Source: Alkalihalobacillus sp. AL-G (lineage in GTDB: Bacteria > Bacillota > Bacilli > Bacillales > Fictibacillaceae). Taken from it: 64,000 nucleotides of DNA. This document shows positions 1 through 7,861 of the stretch, one piece after another. How positions within the stretch are numbered: position 1 is the stretch's first letter; the number at the start of each line of letters is the position of its first letter. Both the position numbers and the translations under genes were made by a program. Under the pieces are notes generated by a model. The model was not told where the DNA came from. It saw only the letters and a list, made by a program, of their open reading frames with translations, and ran no database searches. The stretch spans positions 3,410,001 through 3,474,000 of the forward strand of contig NZ_CP094656.1 of NCBI RefSeq assembly GCF_030643805.1, given 5' to 3'.

Positions 1-458
1 GTAGTATCTGCGATAAACCCACTAGCCATTATGAACGGCAAAATCATCCGTTCCTTGAAATCCAACGCTCGAACCATCGCGAGAACGATCGGTGTCAGGA
101 TTAATGCAGCACCATCATTTGCAAAAAAAGCCGCAACGACCGCTCCAAGGATTGTCACATAGACGAACATTTTCAACCCGTTACCTTTTGCCACTCGGGC
201 CATATGTAGTGCGGCCCATTCGAAAAAGCCAATCTCATCTAAAATCAGCGAAATGATGATGATCGCAATAAAGGCAAGCGTCGCATTCCAGACGATGCCT
301 GTAACGATGGCGACATCACCAAAGTCAACAACACCGACAAGCAATGCAAGAATTGCCCCGCCGCAGGCTGACCAGCCAATACCGAGGCCTTTTGGCTGCC
401 AAATGACCAGTATAAGTGTCACTACAAAAATAAATAAAGCCAATAGAACTGATGTCAA
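1..458 (-). CDS. arsB: Arsenite efflux permease ArsB (partial, 3' end outside window)
   Basis: N-terminal 152 codons of an ArsB-type permease, which exports arsenite/antimonite across the cytoplasmic membrane. The translation starts [13 protein letters not shown] and contains the family-typical stretches [25 protein letters not shown] and [15 protein letters not shown]; several hydrophobic membrane segments are visible. The start is TTG at 458, six bases after a GGAGGT ribosome binding site at 465-470. It lies 13 bases downstream of the arsR stop, so the two genes form an arsRB operon. The gene runs off the left edge, so its C-terminus and any arsC partner cannot be seen. Family assignment is strong from sequence resemblance. 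Confidence 0.9.
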   Translation of the reverse strand, partial: MTSVLLALFIFVVTLILVIWQPKGLGIGWSACGGAILALLVGVVDFGDVAIVTGIVWNATLAFIAIIIISLILDEIGFFEWAALHMARVAKGNGLKMFVYVTILGAVVAAFFANDGAALILTPIVLAMVRALDFKERMILPFIMASGFIADT

Positions 459-471
459 ACCAATACCTCCA

Positions 472-816
472 CTAATCACAACAGATTCGCAAGCCTGCGT
501 TTTCTAATTGTTTTATTTTTTCATCATAGTCCGGAACATATCCTAAAATGTCCTGAACAATCGGAAATGTTTCGTGTTCAGGGTTCAATGAATAAAAAAT
601 CCACTGACCTTTACGCCTTTCTTTTACAATTCCAGTATCTCTAAGCTTTCTCAAGTGCTGACTTATGGACGGTTGACTCATCGCTAAAATTTCGACGAGT
701 TCACATACACAGCATTCCTGATTTTTCAGTAATGCAATAATCGTTAGCCGCGTTTTATCGCCAAGCAACTTAAGCGTTTGAGCAGCCTTATCTATTTCAA
801 TTGTCGCTTTTTCCAA
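472..816 (-). CDS. arsR: ArsR/SmtB-family metalloregulatory repressor
   Basis: Winged-helix repressor of 114 aa that would release DNA on binding As(III)/Sb(III). Residues about 20-80 form the helix-turn-helix core ([12 protein letters not shown]). The segment [11 protein letters not shown] carries the Cys-x-Cys type metal site on the recognition helix, and a further CC pair ends the protein (RICCD). The start is TTG at 816, seven bases from a GGAGGTG site. It is first in an operon with arsB and divergent from the fluoride-channel genes. Cysteine placement supports a thiol-metalloid sensor; the exact inducer is inferred from the arsB neighbour. Confidence 0.9.
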   Translation of the reverse strand: MEKATIEIDKAAQTLKLLGDKTRLTIIALLKNQECCVCELVEILAMSQPSISQHLRKLRDTGIVKERRKGQWIFYSLNPEHETFPIVQDILGYVPDYDEKIKQLENAGLRICCD

Positions 817-839
817 TGTCGTTCACCTCCACCTTCATC

Positions 840-869
840 ATTATATAATTATGTGCTTATATAAGTAAA
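840..869. promoter_or_regulatory. Candidate ArsR operator overlapping arsR promoter
   Basis: The palindromic octamer TTATATAA occurs twice, at 841-848 and 857-864, in the 110-bp gap between arsR and the divergent crcB pair. On the minus strand TATAAT (840-845) fits a -10 box with a weak -35 (TTACTT or TTTACT) about 17-18 bases upstream, so a bound repressor would cover the arsR promoter. The site is inferred from position and symmetry only. Confidence 0.5.
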
Positions 870-925
870 CCCAAAAGATTTATGGTAAAGTAAATGAAAT
901 ATCAACATTTTCGAGGTGCTGAATC

Positions 926-1315
926 ATGTTGTTCCTTCTTGTCATTTTAGGTGGTTTTTTTGGTGCGATTTGCCGCTATATGGTTGGAGAATGGGTTTCA
1001 ACCGGAGATGGATTTCCAATCGGAACGTTAGCTGTCAACCTGATCGGGTGCTTTCTTCTTGGCTGGCTCTTAACCTATGTCCGTCGGTGGAATCGTATGA
1101 AGACAGAAGTGATACAATTGATCGGGACTGGTTTTATCGGTAGTTTTACAACGTTCTCAACCTTTTCAGTCGAAACGTTGAACCTGCTTCAGGACGAAAA
1201 ATTTATAATTGCGCTATTGTATATAGTAGCTAGCGTCTTTGTCGGATTACTCTTTACCTGCTTAGGATATAAATTAGCTAAGCTTGGCAATCAGGGAGAA
1301 GGTGAAACCGCATGA
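926..1315 (+). CDS. crcB: Fluoride channel FluC/CrcB, first subunit
   Basis: Small four-helix membrane protein of 129 aa, family FluC (CrcB), which exports fluoride as a dual-topology dimer. Diagnostic stretches are GGFFGAICRYMVGEW near the N-terminus, PIGTLAVNLIGCFLLG, and GSFTTFSTFSVETL, which carries the Phe/Ser/Thr residues lining the fluoride path. A GAGGTG site at 913-918 lies seven bases before ATG 926. It overlaps the second crcB gene by four bases. Bacilli often carry such pairs, whose products form heterodimers, and that is the likely arrangement here. No fluoride riboswitch is recognisable upstream. Confidence 0.93.
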   Translation: MLFLLVILGGFFGAICRYMVGEWVSTGDGFPIGTLAVNLIGCFLLGWLLTYVRRWNRMKTEVIQLIGTGFIGSFTTFSTFSVETLNLLQDEKFIIALLYIVASVFVGLLFTCLGYKLAKLGNQGEGETA

Positions 1316-1680
1316 TGATATCCATGATCGGTTTAGGTGGGGCAATGGGGGCTGCTGCACGGTATTCAATCGGATTAGTAATGAAAAAATTCACTATAGG
1401 TTCCTTTCCTTACGGAACGTGGATTGTGAATATCGTAGGATCATTGTTGCTTGGCGCATTTGCTAACGTATATGGATCTGGTGAACTTAAAACATCCACC
1501 TGGTCCTTTATCGGAATCGGGTTTTGCGGTGCGTTTACGACCTTCTCAACCTTCAGTTACGAAACGCTTCAGCTTTTACAGGAGAAAAAGTATCGGACAA
1601 CGATCATTTATGTTCTGAGCTCGTTAGTGATTGGATTGCTTGCTGCGGCGGTTGGGTGGTTTCTGTCGTCCAACTTCTAA
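1312..1680 (+). CDS. crcB: Fluoride channel FluC/CrcB, second subunit
   Basis: Second FluC/CrcB paralogue of 122 aa, translationally coupled to the first through an ATGA overlap (1312-1315). It keeps the same signatures: GLGGAMGAAARYSIG, PYGTWIVNIVGSLLLG and GAFTTFSTFSYETLQLL. Two distinct but related subunits in tandem indicate an obligate or preferred antiparallel heterodimer in the membrane. No terminator is obvious directly behind it; the next stem-loop (1754-1788) is better placed to serve the convergent GH18 gene. Confidence 0.93.
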   Translation: MMISMIGLGGAMGAAARYSIGLVMKKFTIGSFPYGTWIVNIVGSLLLGAFANVYGSGELKTSTWSFIGIGFCGAFTTFSTFSYETLQLLQEKKYRTTIIYVLSSLVIGLLAAAVGWFLSSNF

Positions 1681-1753
1681 TTCATCATCTGCAGCTTGAG
1701 AAATACCATATTTGGCCCCACGCCGATATTTTCTAGGCGCTGATCTAATGAAA

Positions 1754-1788
1754 AATCAGCCGCCAAAACTTGCTTTGACCGGCTGATT
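1754..1788 (-). terminator. Terminator of GH18 gene
   Basis: Perfect 9-bp stem (AATCAGCCG with CGGCTGATT). Read on the minus strand it is followed by five T residues, 25 bases after the end of the GH18 coding region. It may also stop read-through from the crcB pair. Confidence 0.75.
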
Positions 1789-1812
1789 CGGATTCATTTA
1801 TGAGAAAACCAC

Positions 1813-2979
1813 TCATTTAATCTCAAATTGATCATCCAGAAGGGTCCAATTCGCAGGAAACTCCTCGCCAAGAACCCAATAGGCGATGCCACGCAGTTTA
1901 TACTCCTTAGCAAGATTGAATTTGGCCTGCATGCTCTGCTCATTTTCAAACCAAACCTCATGCTTTTTCCCTTTGTCATCGGTATATTTAAAATGTGGAG
2001 CTTGCGATTTATTATCAAATTTCACATCCACTTTCTCTTTCGTAGCAAGGTCTGCTGCCGCTTGAGGGGATAACCGCTTTGCAAATTCTCCGCCCTTTTT
2101 ATATGGAAGTGTCCAATCATAACCATACAGCGGCGCTCCCATGACGATTTTTTCAGCAGGGATGACGGACTTCGCATAATCCAGTACGGCTCGAACCTGC
2201 GGAATTGGTGAAACAGCCCTTGGAGGACCCCCGGACCAGCCCCACTCGTACGTCATCAACACGACAAAATCGGCTAACTCACCGTGCCGTTTATAATCGT
2301 GAGCCCCGTGCCATGGCCCCGATTGTTCATCACTTGTTTTTGGCGCCAAAGCGGTTGAAACGGTGTATCCGGCCTCCCGAACGGTCGGCAAAATCGTTTC
2401 CAAGAACCCGTTATAAAGATCACGGTCCTCTGCACGAATATGTTCAAAGTCGATGTTCAGTGCTTCATATCCTTTTGATTTCATCGTGTCCAACACACTT
2501 TGAATCAGATTTTTCGAAGCCGCTTTATCGGTAAAAATTTTATGAGCGATGTCGGCTGAAAAATTCCCTTCTGTAAAATTGGTAAGAACCATCATCGGTG
2601 TCGCACCTGATTTGCGTGTCTGTTCGAGCGCTGCCTCATCCTTAATCGGATGTAAACTACCGTCTTCTTTTACCCGATAGCTAAAAAAGGCTACATACGT
2701 AAGGTGTTTCCCAACCTTTTTCACTTCTTCAACAGCTTGATTCGCATCAATCGGCTCTAGAAATCCAATCGTCTCAATTTTCGTCTTCCCATGCTTTGTT
2801 TCAGAAGGGTCTACCTCCTGAATTTTAGATTGTCCCGGTTCTGATTGAATTTGTTCCAGCCGTGGATGAGGGGTTGTTTCCTCTTTTGGTGGAGAGGCTG
2901 CTTCATTTTGATTTCCGTTTCCACCACAAGCCGAAAGCAATACCGAAAGAGAGAACAAGAGTGCGATACCTTTTTTCAT
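1813..2979 (-). CDS. GH18-type glycosidase, lipoprotein
   Basis: 388-aa exported lipoprotein: signal peptide with lipobox LLSACGG (Cys about residue 18), a Pro/Glu-rich linker to about residue 60, then a glycoside hydrolase family 18 barrel. The catalytic loop reads LNIDFEHI, matching the DxxDxE-like motif of the YaaH/YdhD group of cell-wall or spore-cortex N-acetylglucosaminidases. MGAPLYGYDW is another group hallmark. No LysM domains are present, unlike YaaH. A GAGGAG site precedes ATG 2979. It is monocistronic between its own terminator and that of the selenoprotein gene. Substrate (peptidoglycan or chitin-like) is inferred only. Confidence 0.85.
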   Translation of the reverse strand: MKKGIALLFSLSVLLSACGGNGNQNEAASPPKEETTPHPRLEQIQSEPGQSKIQEVDPSETKHGKTKIETIGFLEPIDANQAVEEVKKVGKHLTYVAFFSYRVKEDGSLHPIKDEAALEQTRKSGATPMMVLTNFTEGNFSADIAHKIFTDKAASKNLIQSVLDTMKSKGYEALNIDFEHIRAEDRDLYNGFLETILPTVREAGYTVSTALAPKTSDEQSGPWHGAHDYKRHGELADFVVLMTYEWGWSGGPPRAVSPIPQVRAVLDYAKSVIPAEKIVMGAPLYGYDWTLPYKKGGEFAKRLSPQAAADLATKEKVDVKFDNKSQAPHFKYTDDKGKKHEVWFENEQSMQAKFNLAKEYKLRGIAYWVLGEEFPANWTLLDDQFEIK

Positions 2980-3056
2980 TGCGTAACATCTCCTCGTCGT
3001 ATATTAAGCCTATGTTCTGTTTTAAAGAGGAGACTTATACAAAGCCAAAACAAAAG

Positions 3057-3088
3057 AAGGCTAGTTCCTTATATAAAGAACCAACCCT
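3057..3088 (-). terminator. Terminator after reductase-like gene
   Basis: Eleven-base-pair stem containing G-U pairs (AAGGCTAGTTC with GAACCAACCCT). On the minus strand it is followed by CTTTTGTTTTGG. It sits just behind the stop of the gene at 3097-3849, which shows that transcription is meant to pass the internal UGA. Confidence 0.65.
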
Positions 3089-3096
3089 CTTAATGG

Positions 3097-3849
3097 TTAC
3101 GTATACTGCTCGATCACTCCAGCATTTTCAGTCGTGACCGCAAGTGCTTGTTGGACGACCTTTTTTCTCGTTTCAAAATCGAACGGTTCACCGCACGTTC
3201 TTCCAAGCTTAAACGGGACCTGCAGCGTTCTTGGAATGTTCATCTTTTCTGAAACACCAGGAATAACGCTGATCATCACTGTTGCCATTCCTGCCGACTC
3301 TAATTCTCGAGCATACAGCCCGAGGATGTTATGACACGATCCTCAGCCAGGAACGAGAAGGACGACATCTACACCATCGTCCTTCAACAACCTAGCAACC
3401 TCAGGTGCTGTCTCTTGCTCGTGGGGACCTGGTTTGAGCGTTCCGCCGTTCACCCCGATATTCACATCCGAAACAGAACCGATTTTGCCTGCCTCTCCCA
3501 ATTGCCTAAGCTGAGCGAGAGGAAAGACAATCGATTTATCGACCTTGGCATCCTTCGTATTATAGTAGATATGTGTTACTTCCAAGTCACTATCTTCCGT
3601 ATCACCTGGAATGATCCGATAGCTGTAATCACCCGAGCTATCTACATCAAATGGCACATCCTTCTTTAAATGAACGCCAGCACTCGTTAATAACGCTACC
3701 CTGCAATCGGGCAGTGGCTTGGTTAACTTCGACTCGACAACATCAGCATTTCCTTTTGATATTTTGAGAGTGAACCGTTTGTATACACGAGGAAACGCTT
3801 CTTCAAAAGCGACAGCCATCTTCGATCTTAGTTTTGTACGCAATTTCAT
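3097..3849 (-). CDS. Probable selenoprotein, glycine/sarcosine/D-proline reductase B family (internal UGA read as Sec)
   Basis: One continuous reading frame of 250 residues interrupted only by TGA at 3343-3345 (residue 169). The part before it (VALLTSAGVHLKKDVPF, SYRIIPGDTED, THIYYNTKDA, VFPLAQLRQL) matches the GrdB/PrdB reductase family. The part after it (CHNILGLYARELESAGM, LGRTCGEPFDFETRK) is the same family's C-terminal half. UGA falls exactly in the redox motif, giving LLVPG-U-GS-CHN, a U-x-x-C pair. A 7-bp hairpin 18 bases after the UGA fits a bacterial SECIS. It follows the kinase-like gene by 4 bases. In this family the residue reacts with a thiol or amine substrate; the substrate here is unknown. 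The alternative is a nonsense-mutated pseudogene, which the intact downstream frame and the motif position argue against. No sel genes are in the window. Confidence 0.75.
3306..3345 (-). promoter_or_regulatory. Candidate bacterial SECIS hairpin
   Basis: Downstream of the UGA (3345-3343) come 18 bases, then CTCGGGC (3324-3318), loop UGUAU and GCTCGAG (3312-3306): seven consecutive pairs with one G-U. The UGA-to-stem distance, short apical loop and a G in the first two loop positions agree with the published general model of bacterial SECIS elements. A competing stem (GAGGAT with ATCCTC) also starts at the UGA. Confidence 0.6.
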
Positions 3850-3853
3850 AGGA

Positions 3854-4471
3854 TCAAAATCCCCCTCTTTTTACCCGGAAAGGTGCGTATACCTTTTTGT
3901 AAAACAGCGCAACCAGTTCGATGACGTACTTCGGGATTTTCTGTTTTGAAAGACGCCTACCGTAAAACCTGTTATGTGCTTCCTTCAAGTCATCCCATTG
4001 ATAGCATTTTTTTTGCTGTGAAAATCGGACAACATCAATGACTTTCACCTCGCCAGATATGGTTAAAATCAGATTTCGCAAATGGATGTCTGAAGGGTTA
4101 AGCCCTTTTGAACGCGCATGATTCAATGCTTTATCCACCTTTTTAATCATGCTTGTCGTAATCGGGATCCCGTTGTTCAAACACTCGTAAAACGTATGCC
4201 CCTCAATATACTCCATAATTATAAAATTCGGGCCTGTTTCATAGATTTTCGGAAAATAGACCGAATCATCAAGCTGTCGATAGATTTTAGCTTCCTGCTT
4301 TGCAAGATGATGAAATTCAGGAAAAAAGACTTTAATCACTTTATCCTCTGACTCTATTTTGAAAACAAACGCACTCCTCCCTTTCCCAACAAGCTTAAGC
4401 TGATGAGGCTTATTGAGGAGATGATTCGATTGTATGGTTACTTCCTTCGCTAGTTGAATCGCATTTGCCAT
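3854..4471 (-). CDS. Protein-kinase-like protein (RIO/YrzF type)
   Basis: 205-aa small kinase fold. A glycine loop (VGKGRSAFVFKI), the ATP-anchoring Lys in KVIKVFF, a Glu in EAKIYRQL, the hinge IIMEYIEGHTF, the catalytic loop NPSDIHLRNLIL (Asp and Asn spaced as in HxDxxxxN) and a VIDVVRF segment in place of DFG are all visible, so it may be active. I chose ATG 4471 because GAGGG lies eight bases upstream; an ORF extension to 4585 has no ribosome binding site. It ends four bases before the reductase-like gene and so is probably co-transcribed with it. Its substrate is unknown. Confidence 0.75.
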   Translation of the reverse strand: MANAIQLAKEVTIQSNHLLNKPHQLKLVGKGRSAFVFKIESEDKVIKVFFPEFHHLAKQEAKIYRQLDDSVYFPKIYETGPNFIIMEYIEGHTFYECLNNGIPITTSMIKKVDKALNHARSKGLNPSDIHLRNLILTISGEVKVIDVVRFSQQKKCYQWDDLKEAHNRFYGRRLSKQKIPKYVIELVALFYKKVYAPFRVKRGGF

Positions 4472-4640
4472 AATAGAGCCCTCACTTAAATTCATATATA
4501 TTATAAGTATACCATTCGATGACTCATTTCCCTTTTTACAGGTCCTAAGATTATCCTGATTGAAGTTGAAATACCCTAGAATCATAATTCATATTAAGAA
4601 AGTCGACGAAAGAAGTGGCGTAATTACCCTTTTAAACTTT

Positions 4641-4720
4641 CATAAAGAAAACTCGACTCTGCTTTTGCCTTAAGGCGAAAGCAGAGTCGTAGTTGCCCTA
4701 TACTATAGAAAAGTATTTAT
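4641..4720 (+). repeat. Dispersed intergenic repeat family 1, copy A (3'-truncated)
   Basis: Begins CATAAAGAAAACT, contains a 15-bp stem (GACTCTGCTTTTGCC with GGCGAAAGCAGAGTC, loop TTAA) and ends with TACTATAGAAAAGTATT. The same core recurs at 36583-36682; related copies lie at 29794-29920 and 56776-56857. This copy lacks the final TTTCTTAACGTG tail. Confidence 0.75.
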
Positions 4721-4730
4721 AAAAAAGATC

Positions 4731-4755
4731 GACTCGAATCGTACAGGTTCGAGTC
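4731..4755 (-). terminator. Terminator of alcohol dehydrogenase operon
   Basis: Stem GACTCGAA with TTCGAGTC. On the minus strand it is followed by six T residues, placed 38 bases after the dehydrogenase stop. Confidence 0.75.
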
Positions 4756-4792
4756 AATCCATGATTTACCACCTCTTGATTTCCATAGGGAA

Positions 4793-5926
4793 TTATGGCT
4801 TCAGAATCACTTTTATACATTGATCTTCTTTTTTGCTGAAGATTTTATAGCCGTGTGCTGCTTTCTCGAGCGGAAGTTTATGTGTAATGATTTCTTTCGG
4901 GTCAAACACACCATCAACGATCTTTTGATATAATTCCGGCATCAGATGCCTCACAGGTGCTTGCCCCATTTTTAAAGTTACGTTCCGTGCGAAGAAGGGT
5001 CCTAGCGGAAACAGGTTATAAAGCCCACCATATGCACCGGTGATTTGTACCGTTCCGAACTTCCTCACCGCCTTTGTCGAAATCTGAATGGGTCCAAGTG
5101 TCCCGCCTTGAAGCTTCAGGTTTTGTTCCACTTTTTCAAGAGGTGATTTCTTCCCATCCATACCTACACAGTCAATGACGATGTCTGCTCCGCCTTTTGT
5201 AACTTCCTTTAATGTTTCCCCCATATCAGGTTCACTTGTAAAATCAAAGACTTCAACCTTGTTCGTTTTCTTTGCAAAATCAAGTCTGTAATCCACATAG
5301 TCGATGGCAATTACTCGTTCCGCACCCTTCATCCATGCAAACTTTTGTACCATCAGCCCGACCGGTCCGCAACCAAGAACGATTACAGTATCTCCTTTCT
5401 TGACTCTTGAATGCAAAACACTCCAATAAGCAGTTGGTAAAACATCAGATAAAAACAACAGCGATTCGTCATCTAGTTCACAGTTTTCCGGAACAAGAAA
5501 GGGCGTGGCATTTCCAAAAGGGACACGTAAATATTCAGCCTGCCCACCTGGATGATCCCCGAATTTTTCCGAATAACCGAAATAACCGCCAGAATCATAA
5601 TGAGGGTTGGCATTGTCACATTGACTTTCTTGATTCGTTTCACAATAGTGGCACCTTCCACACGTTACAGTAAAAGGGATGATTACCCGGTCCCCCTTTT
5701 TAACCGTGGTAACACCCTTTCCGACTTCCTCTACGATTCCCATTGGTTCATGACCGATACTATAGCCCTTCGGCAACGGGAAATTCCCTTCGTATAAATG
5801 AAGGTCCGAACCGCAAATAGCGGTGGAAGTGATCCGTACGATGACATCCTCATGATCCTCTATATCGGGTGCAGGTTTATCAATTACCTTCATGTCCCTC
5901 TTTCCCTGATAGGTAACAGCTCGCAT
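4793..5926 (-). CDS. Zinc-dependent alcohol dehydrogenase (formaldehyde-dehydrogenase-like)
   Basis: 377-aa medium-chain dehydrogenase with NAD(P) cofactor and two zincs. The catalytic zinc site is CGSDLHLYEG plus GHEPMG. The structural zinc lobe is CGRCHYCETNQESQC (four Cys). The Rossmann motif is VLGCGPVGLM. Overall it resembles the glutathione-independent formaldehyde dehydrogenase / threonine dehydrogenase-like subgroup common in Bacillus. A GGAGATGG site precedes ATG 5926. It follows the DUF421 gene by 27 bases on the same strand, so the two are likely co-transcribed. Substrate not determinable; an aldehyde detoxification role is only an inference. Confidence 0.88.
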   Translation of the reverse strand: MRAVTYQGKRDMKVIDKPAPDIEDHEDVIVRITSTAICGSDLHLYEGNFPLPKGYSIGHEPMGIVEEVGKGVTTVKKGDRVIIPFTVTCGRCHYCETNQESQCDNANPHYDSGGYFGYSEKFGDHPGGQAEYLRVPFGNATPFLVPENCELDDESLLFLSDVLPTAYWSVLHSRVKKGDTVIVLGCGPVGLMVQKFAWMKGAERVIAIDYVDYRLDFAKKTNKVEVFDFTSEPDMGETLKEVTKGGADIVIDCVGMDGKKSPLEKVEQNLKLQGGTLGPIQISTKAVRKFGTVQITGAYGGLYNLFPLGPFFARNVTLKMGQAPVRHLMPELYQKIVDGVFDPKEIITHKLPLEKAAHGYKIFSKKEDQCIKVILKP

Positions 5927-5953
5927 ATTTCCATCTCCATTTTTGATTTAAAA

Positions 5954-6679
5954 TCAATTGCTATTCCCGGGCTTGTAGTTCTGAGGGGTTTGTAATCGAT
6001 CGTTGGGATTGTTCGTATCCACATCAACCGTACCCTCCTGATTATAGGTAGCTAATGTCACACTCGAATAATCTCCCGAATCCAACGAGTATCGAGCAAG
6101 TTCATTTCTCAACCAATTTTGATCCTTTTGAAGAAACTTTAAATTATGATCAATAACTTGTCCGTCCATAATGAGCGGGATCGGAATGAAAGTTGGTGAC
6201 GGGTTAAGTTGCAAGTCCCTCGATTGAACGGGCCTTGTTGTCGCTTTTGGTATGACGCTGATTTGACCTGCCGATTCCATGACGGCGATTTCAATATCCT
6301 TTGAATTTGCAAAGCCTTTTATTCGAAGCTCGGACATTAATTCAGCTACCGTCATCCGAACCTTCCTTAACCCCTTTTCATCGATATCGCCGTCCCTGAT
6401 CAAAACTGTGGAAGTTGCCACTAATAACCAGCGAAGCTTATTATTCAAGGTGAGAAAGGAAAACAAAACATATAATACAACGAATGCCAAACCAAAGTAT
6501 AATGTTTCAAACGTTTGTTTCGATGAAAGCGGCTGGGCTAAAACTGTACCTAGGACCAACACAACAAGAAGGTCAAAACTGTTCATTTGTATAACGGCCT
6601 TCTTTCCCGCAAGTCTTAGATAAAGATAGCCGCCTGAAAAAATCAAAATCGGGGTAATGATGTATTTAAACCAATCCAT
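5954..6679 (-). CDS. DUF421 membrane protein (YetF/YcaP family)
   Basis: 241-aa protein with three N-terminal membrane segments (residues about 5-85) followed by a soluble domain. GKKAVIQMNSFDLLVVLVLG is the conserved junction and LIRDGDIDEKGLRKVRMT the start of the cytoplasmic DUF421 domain. The end (residues 215-241) is a hydrophilic Asn/Pro-rich tail. B. subtilis carries several such proteins, some linked to spore or envelope functions; the biochemical role is not established. It lies directly upstream of the dehydrogenase gene in one transcription unit. Confidence 0.85.
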   Translation of the reverse strand: MDWFKYIITPILIFSGGYLYLRLAGKKAVIQMNSFDLLVVLVLGTVLAQPLSSKQTFETLYFGLAFVVLYVLFSFLTLNNKLRWLLVATSTVLIRDGDIDEKGLRKVRMTVAELMSELRIKGFANSKDIEIAVMESAGQISVIPKATTRPVQSRDLQLNPSPTFIPIPLIMDGQVIDHNLKFLQKDQNWLRNELARYSLDSGDYSSVTLATYNQEGTVDVDTNNPNDRLQTPQNYKPGNSN

Positions 6680-6828
6680 TATCCATCAACTCCTCATAAA
6701 ACAGTTTCTCCGACAATTCAATATTTATTTTGAAACAAAAAAATTCAGATGACGCGTAATTGAGGTGCCTTTTAGGTTGAATTACAAGCCTTCTCCCCCA
6801 TCCTCAAAGTGGAGTCAAGCACGGAATT

Positions 6829-6911
6829 CGATATATCGACCACGAATCCGATTATATCAACCACAAAACGGATTATATCGACCACGAAACACAATATATC
6901 GACCACCCATA
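6829..6911. repeat. Tandem 21-bp repeat array, four units (locus 1)
   Basis: Units at 6829-6848, 6849-6869, 6870-6890 and 6891-6911 share the core ATTATATCRACCACRAAAC with a 20-21 bp period. The array is followed by TAGTAAAAAAGACCC. A second array with the same core, unit number and trailing sequence occurs at 26819-26902. It occupies the 360-bp gene-free stretch 6680-7039, where nothing else but the 6992-7018 terminator is seen. Confidence 0.8.
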
Positions 6912-6991
6912 GTAAAAAAGACCCGAAAAAGGATGCTTTCATAAATGAGTAATGCGCTCTCGATGAAAAACCTCTGCCTTTGAATGAAAAG

Positions 6992-7018
6992 GACCAACCT
7001 ACACTTTAACGGTTGGTC
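6992..7018. terminator. Bidirectional terminator after MBL hydrolase
   Basis: Perfect 8-bp stem GACCAACC with GGTTGGTC. The minus-strand read continues CTTTTC, serving the gene that ends at 7040; the plus side shows TTTTG. Confidence 0.7.
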
Positions 7019-7039
7019 TTTTGCTGCCACTCTTTATAA

Positions 7040-7861
7040 TTATGTTTTACTATCCGGACGAGCAAGGGTATCAAAGTTTTCTGCAAGTTTATTTAATTCA
7101 CGGGTCAATTCATTTCCAGACATCGGAACACCATGCCCCGTAATCGCTAATTCCGGCTGAAGGTCCCGTAAAGTTTGAACGGATACCTTTGCCTCATCCC
7201 AATCCATCGTAAAATAAGCGGGAGGTCCGTTGATTTCTTTCTTTTGTGTCATGACTTTATAAAGTGACTCCTGATCCACTGTTACAAAAGCATCACCGGC
7301 AATCAATGTCTGGTCCTTTTCTCTGAATAATGAAATGTGTCCTGGTGTATGTCCTGGTGTGTGAATCCATTTCCAATCGCTTAATAACGGAACAGTGCCA
7401 TCTGCAGGAAGTGGGTTCAATTTTTCAGTAATGTCTATCGAATGATTCGGAAAAAGGGGAGACATTTCACTGACAAGGCCACCATCGACAGAAGGATCAC
7501 CAGGAGGATAATCCTGTTCTCCAGTCAAATAAGGGAATTCCAGCTGGTGTGCATACACAGGTATATTCCAAAGTTCCGCTAACGCTTCCACGCTTCCGAT
7601 ATGATCGAAATGTCCGTGCGTAAGAATAATCGCTTCTGGCCAGCTTCCCTTTCCGAATTGCTTCTCCGCACCTTGTATGATTTTTTCAGCAGATTTCGGC
7701 ATTCCTGCATCGATTAGAACCCACTTGTTGTTCGGAATATTAATAAAGCAAATATTTACGATCTGATTTGTATAGCAATACACATCATGTATAACCAGAC
7801 TCCCTTTTCCGCTTGAAACGGATGTCATTGGAAGAAAGGCGTTTTCAACTTCTTCATTCAT
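7040..7861 (-). CDS. MBL-fold metallo-hydrolase
   Basis: 273-aa metallo-beta-lactamase-fold hydrolase. The zinc motif THGHFDHIG (HxHxDH) is followed by further ligands in HTPGHTPGH, AGDAFVT and TGHGVPM, so the dinuclear metal site looks complete. I set the start at ATG 7861 because GAGGTG lies seven bases upstream; a 13-residue longer version from 7900 has no site. It most resembles glyoxalase-II-like or lactonase-like hydrolases, but the substrate cannot be read from the motifs. It stands alone between a tandem-repeat array and the small Gly-rich gene. Confidence 0.85.
   Translation of the reverse strand: MNEEVENAFLPMTSVSSGKGSLVIHDVYCYTNQIVNICFINIPNNKWVLIDAGMPKSAEKIIQGAEKQFGKGSWPEAIILTHGHFDHIGSVEALAELWNIPVYAHQLEFPYLTGEQDYPPGDPSVDGGLVSEMSPLFPNHSIDITEKLNPLPADGTVPLLSDWKWIHTPGHTPGHISLFREKDQTLIAGDAFVTVDQESLYKVMTQKKEINGPPAYFTMDWDEAKVSVQTLRDLQPELAITGHGVPMSGNELTRELNKLAENFDTLARPDSKT

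Noticed and set aside
840-925. Fluoride riboswitch before the crcB pair
   Set aside because: No match to the conserved pseudoknot elements and too little space beside the arsR promoter.
3343-3849. Treating the 168-aa ORF as a complete protein or as a nonsense pseudogene
   Set aside because: The same frame continues with family sequence to 3097 and the UGA sits in the redox motif with a SECIS-like hairpin, so recoding explains more.
6829-6911. CRISPR array
   Set aside because: Units are directly contiguous 21-bp repeats without unique spacers and there are no cas genes.
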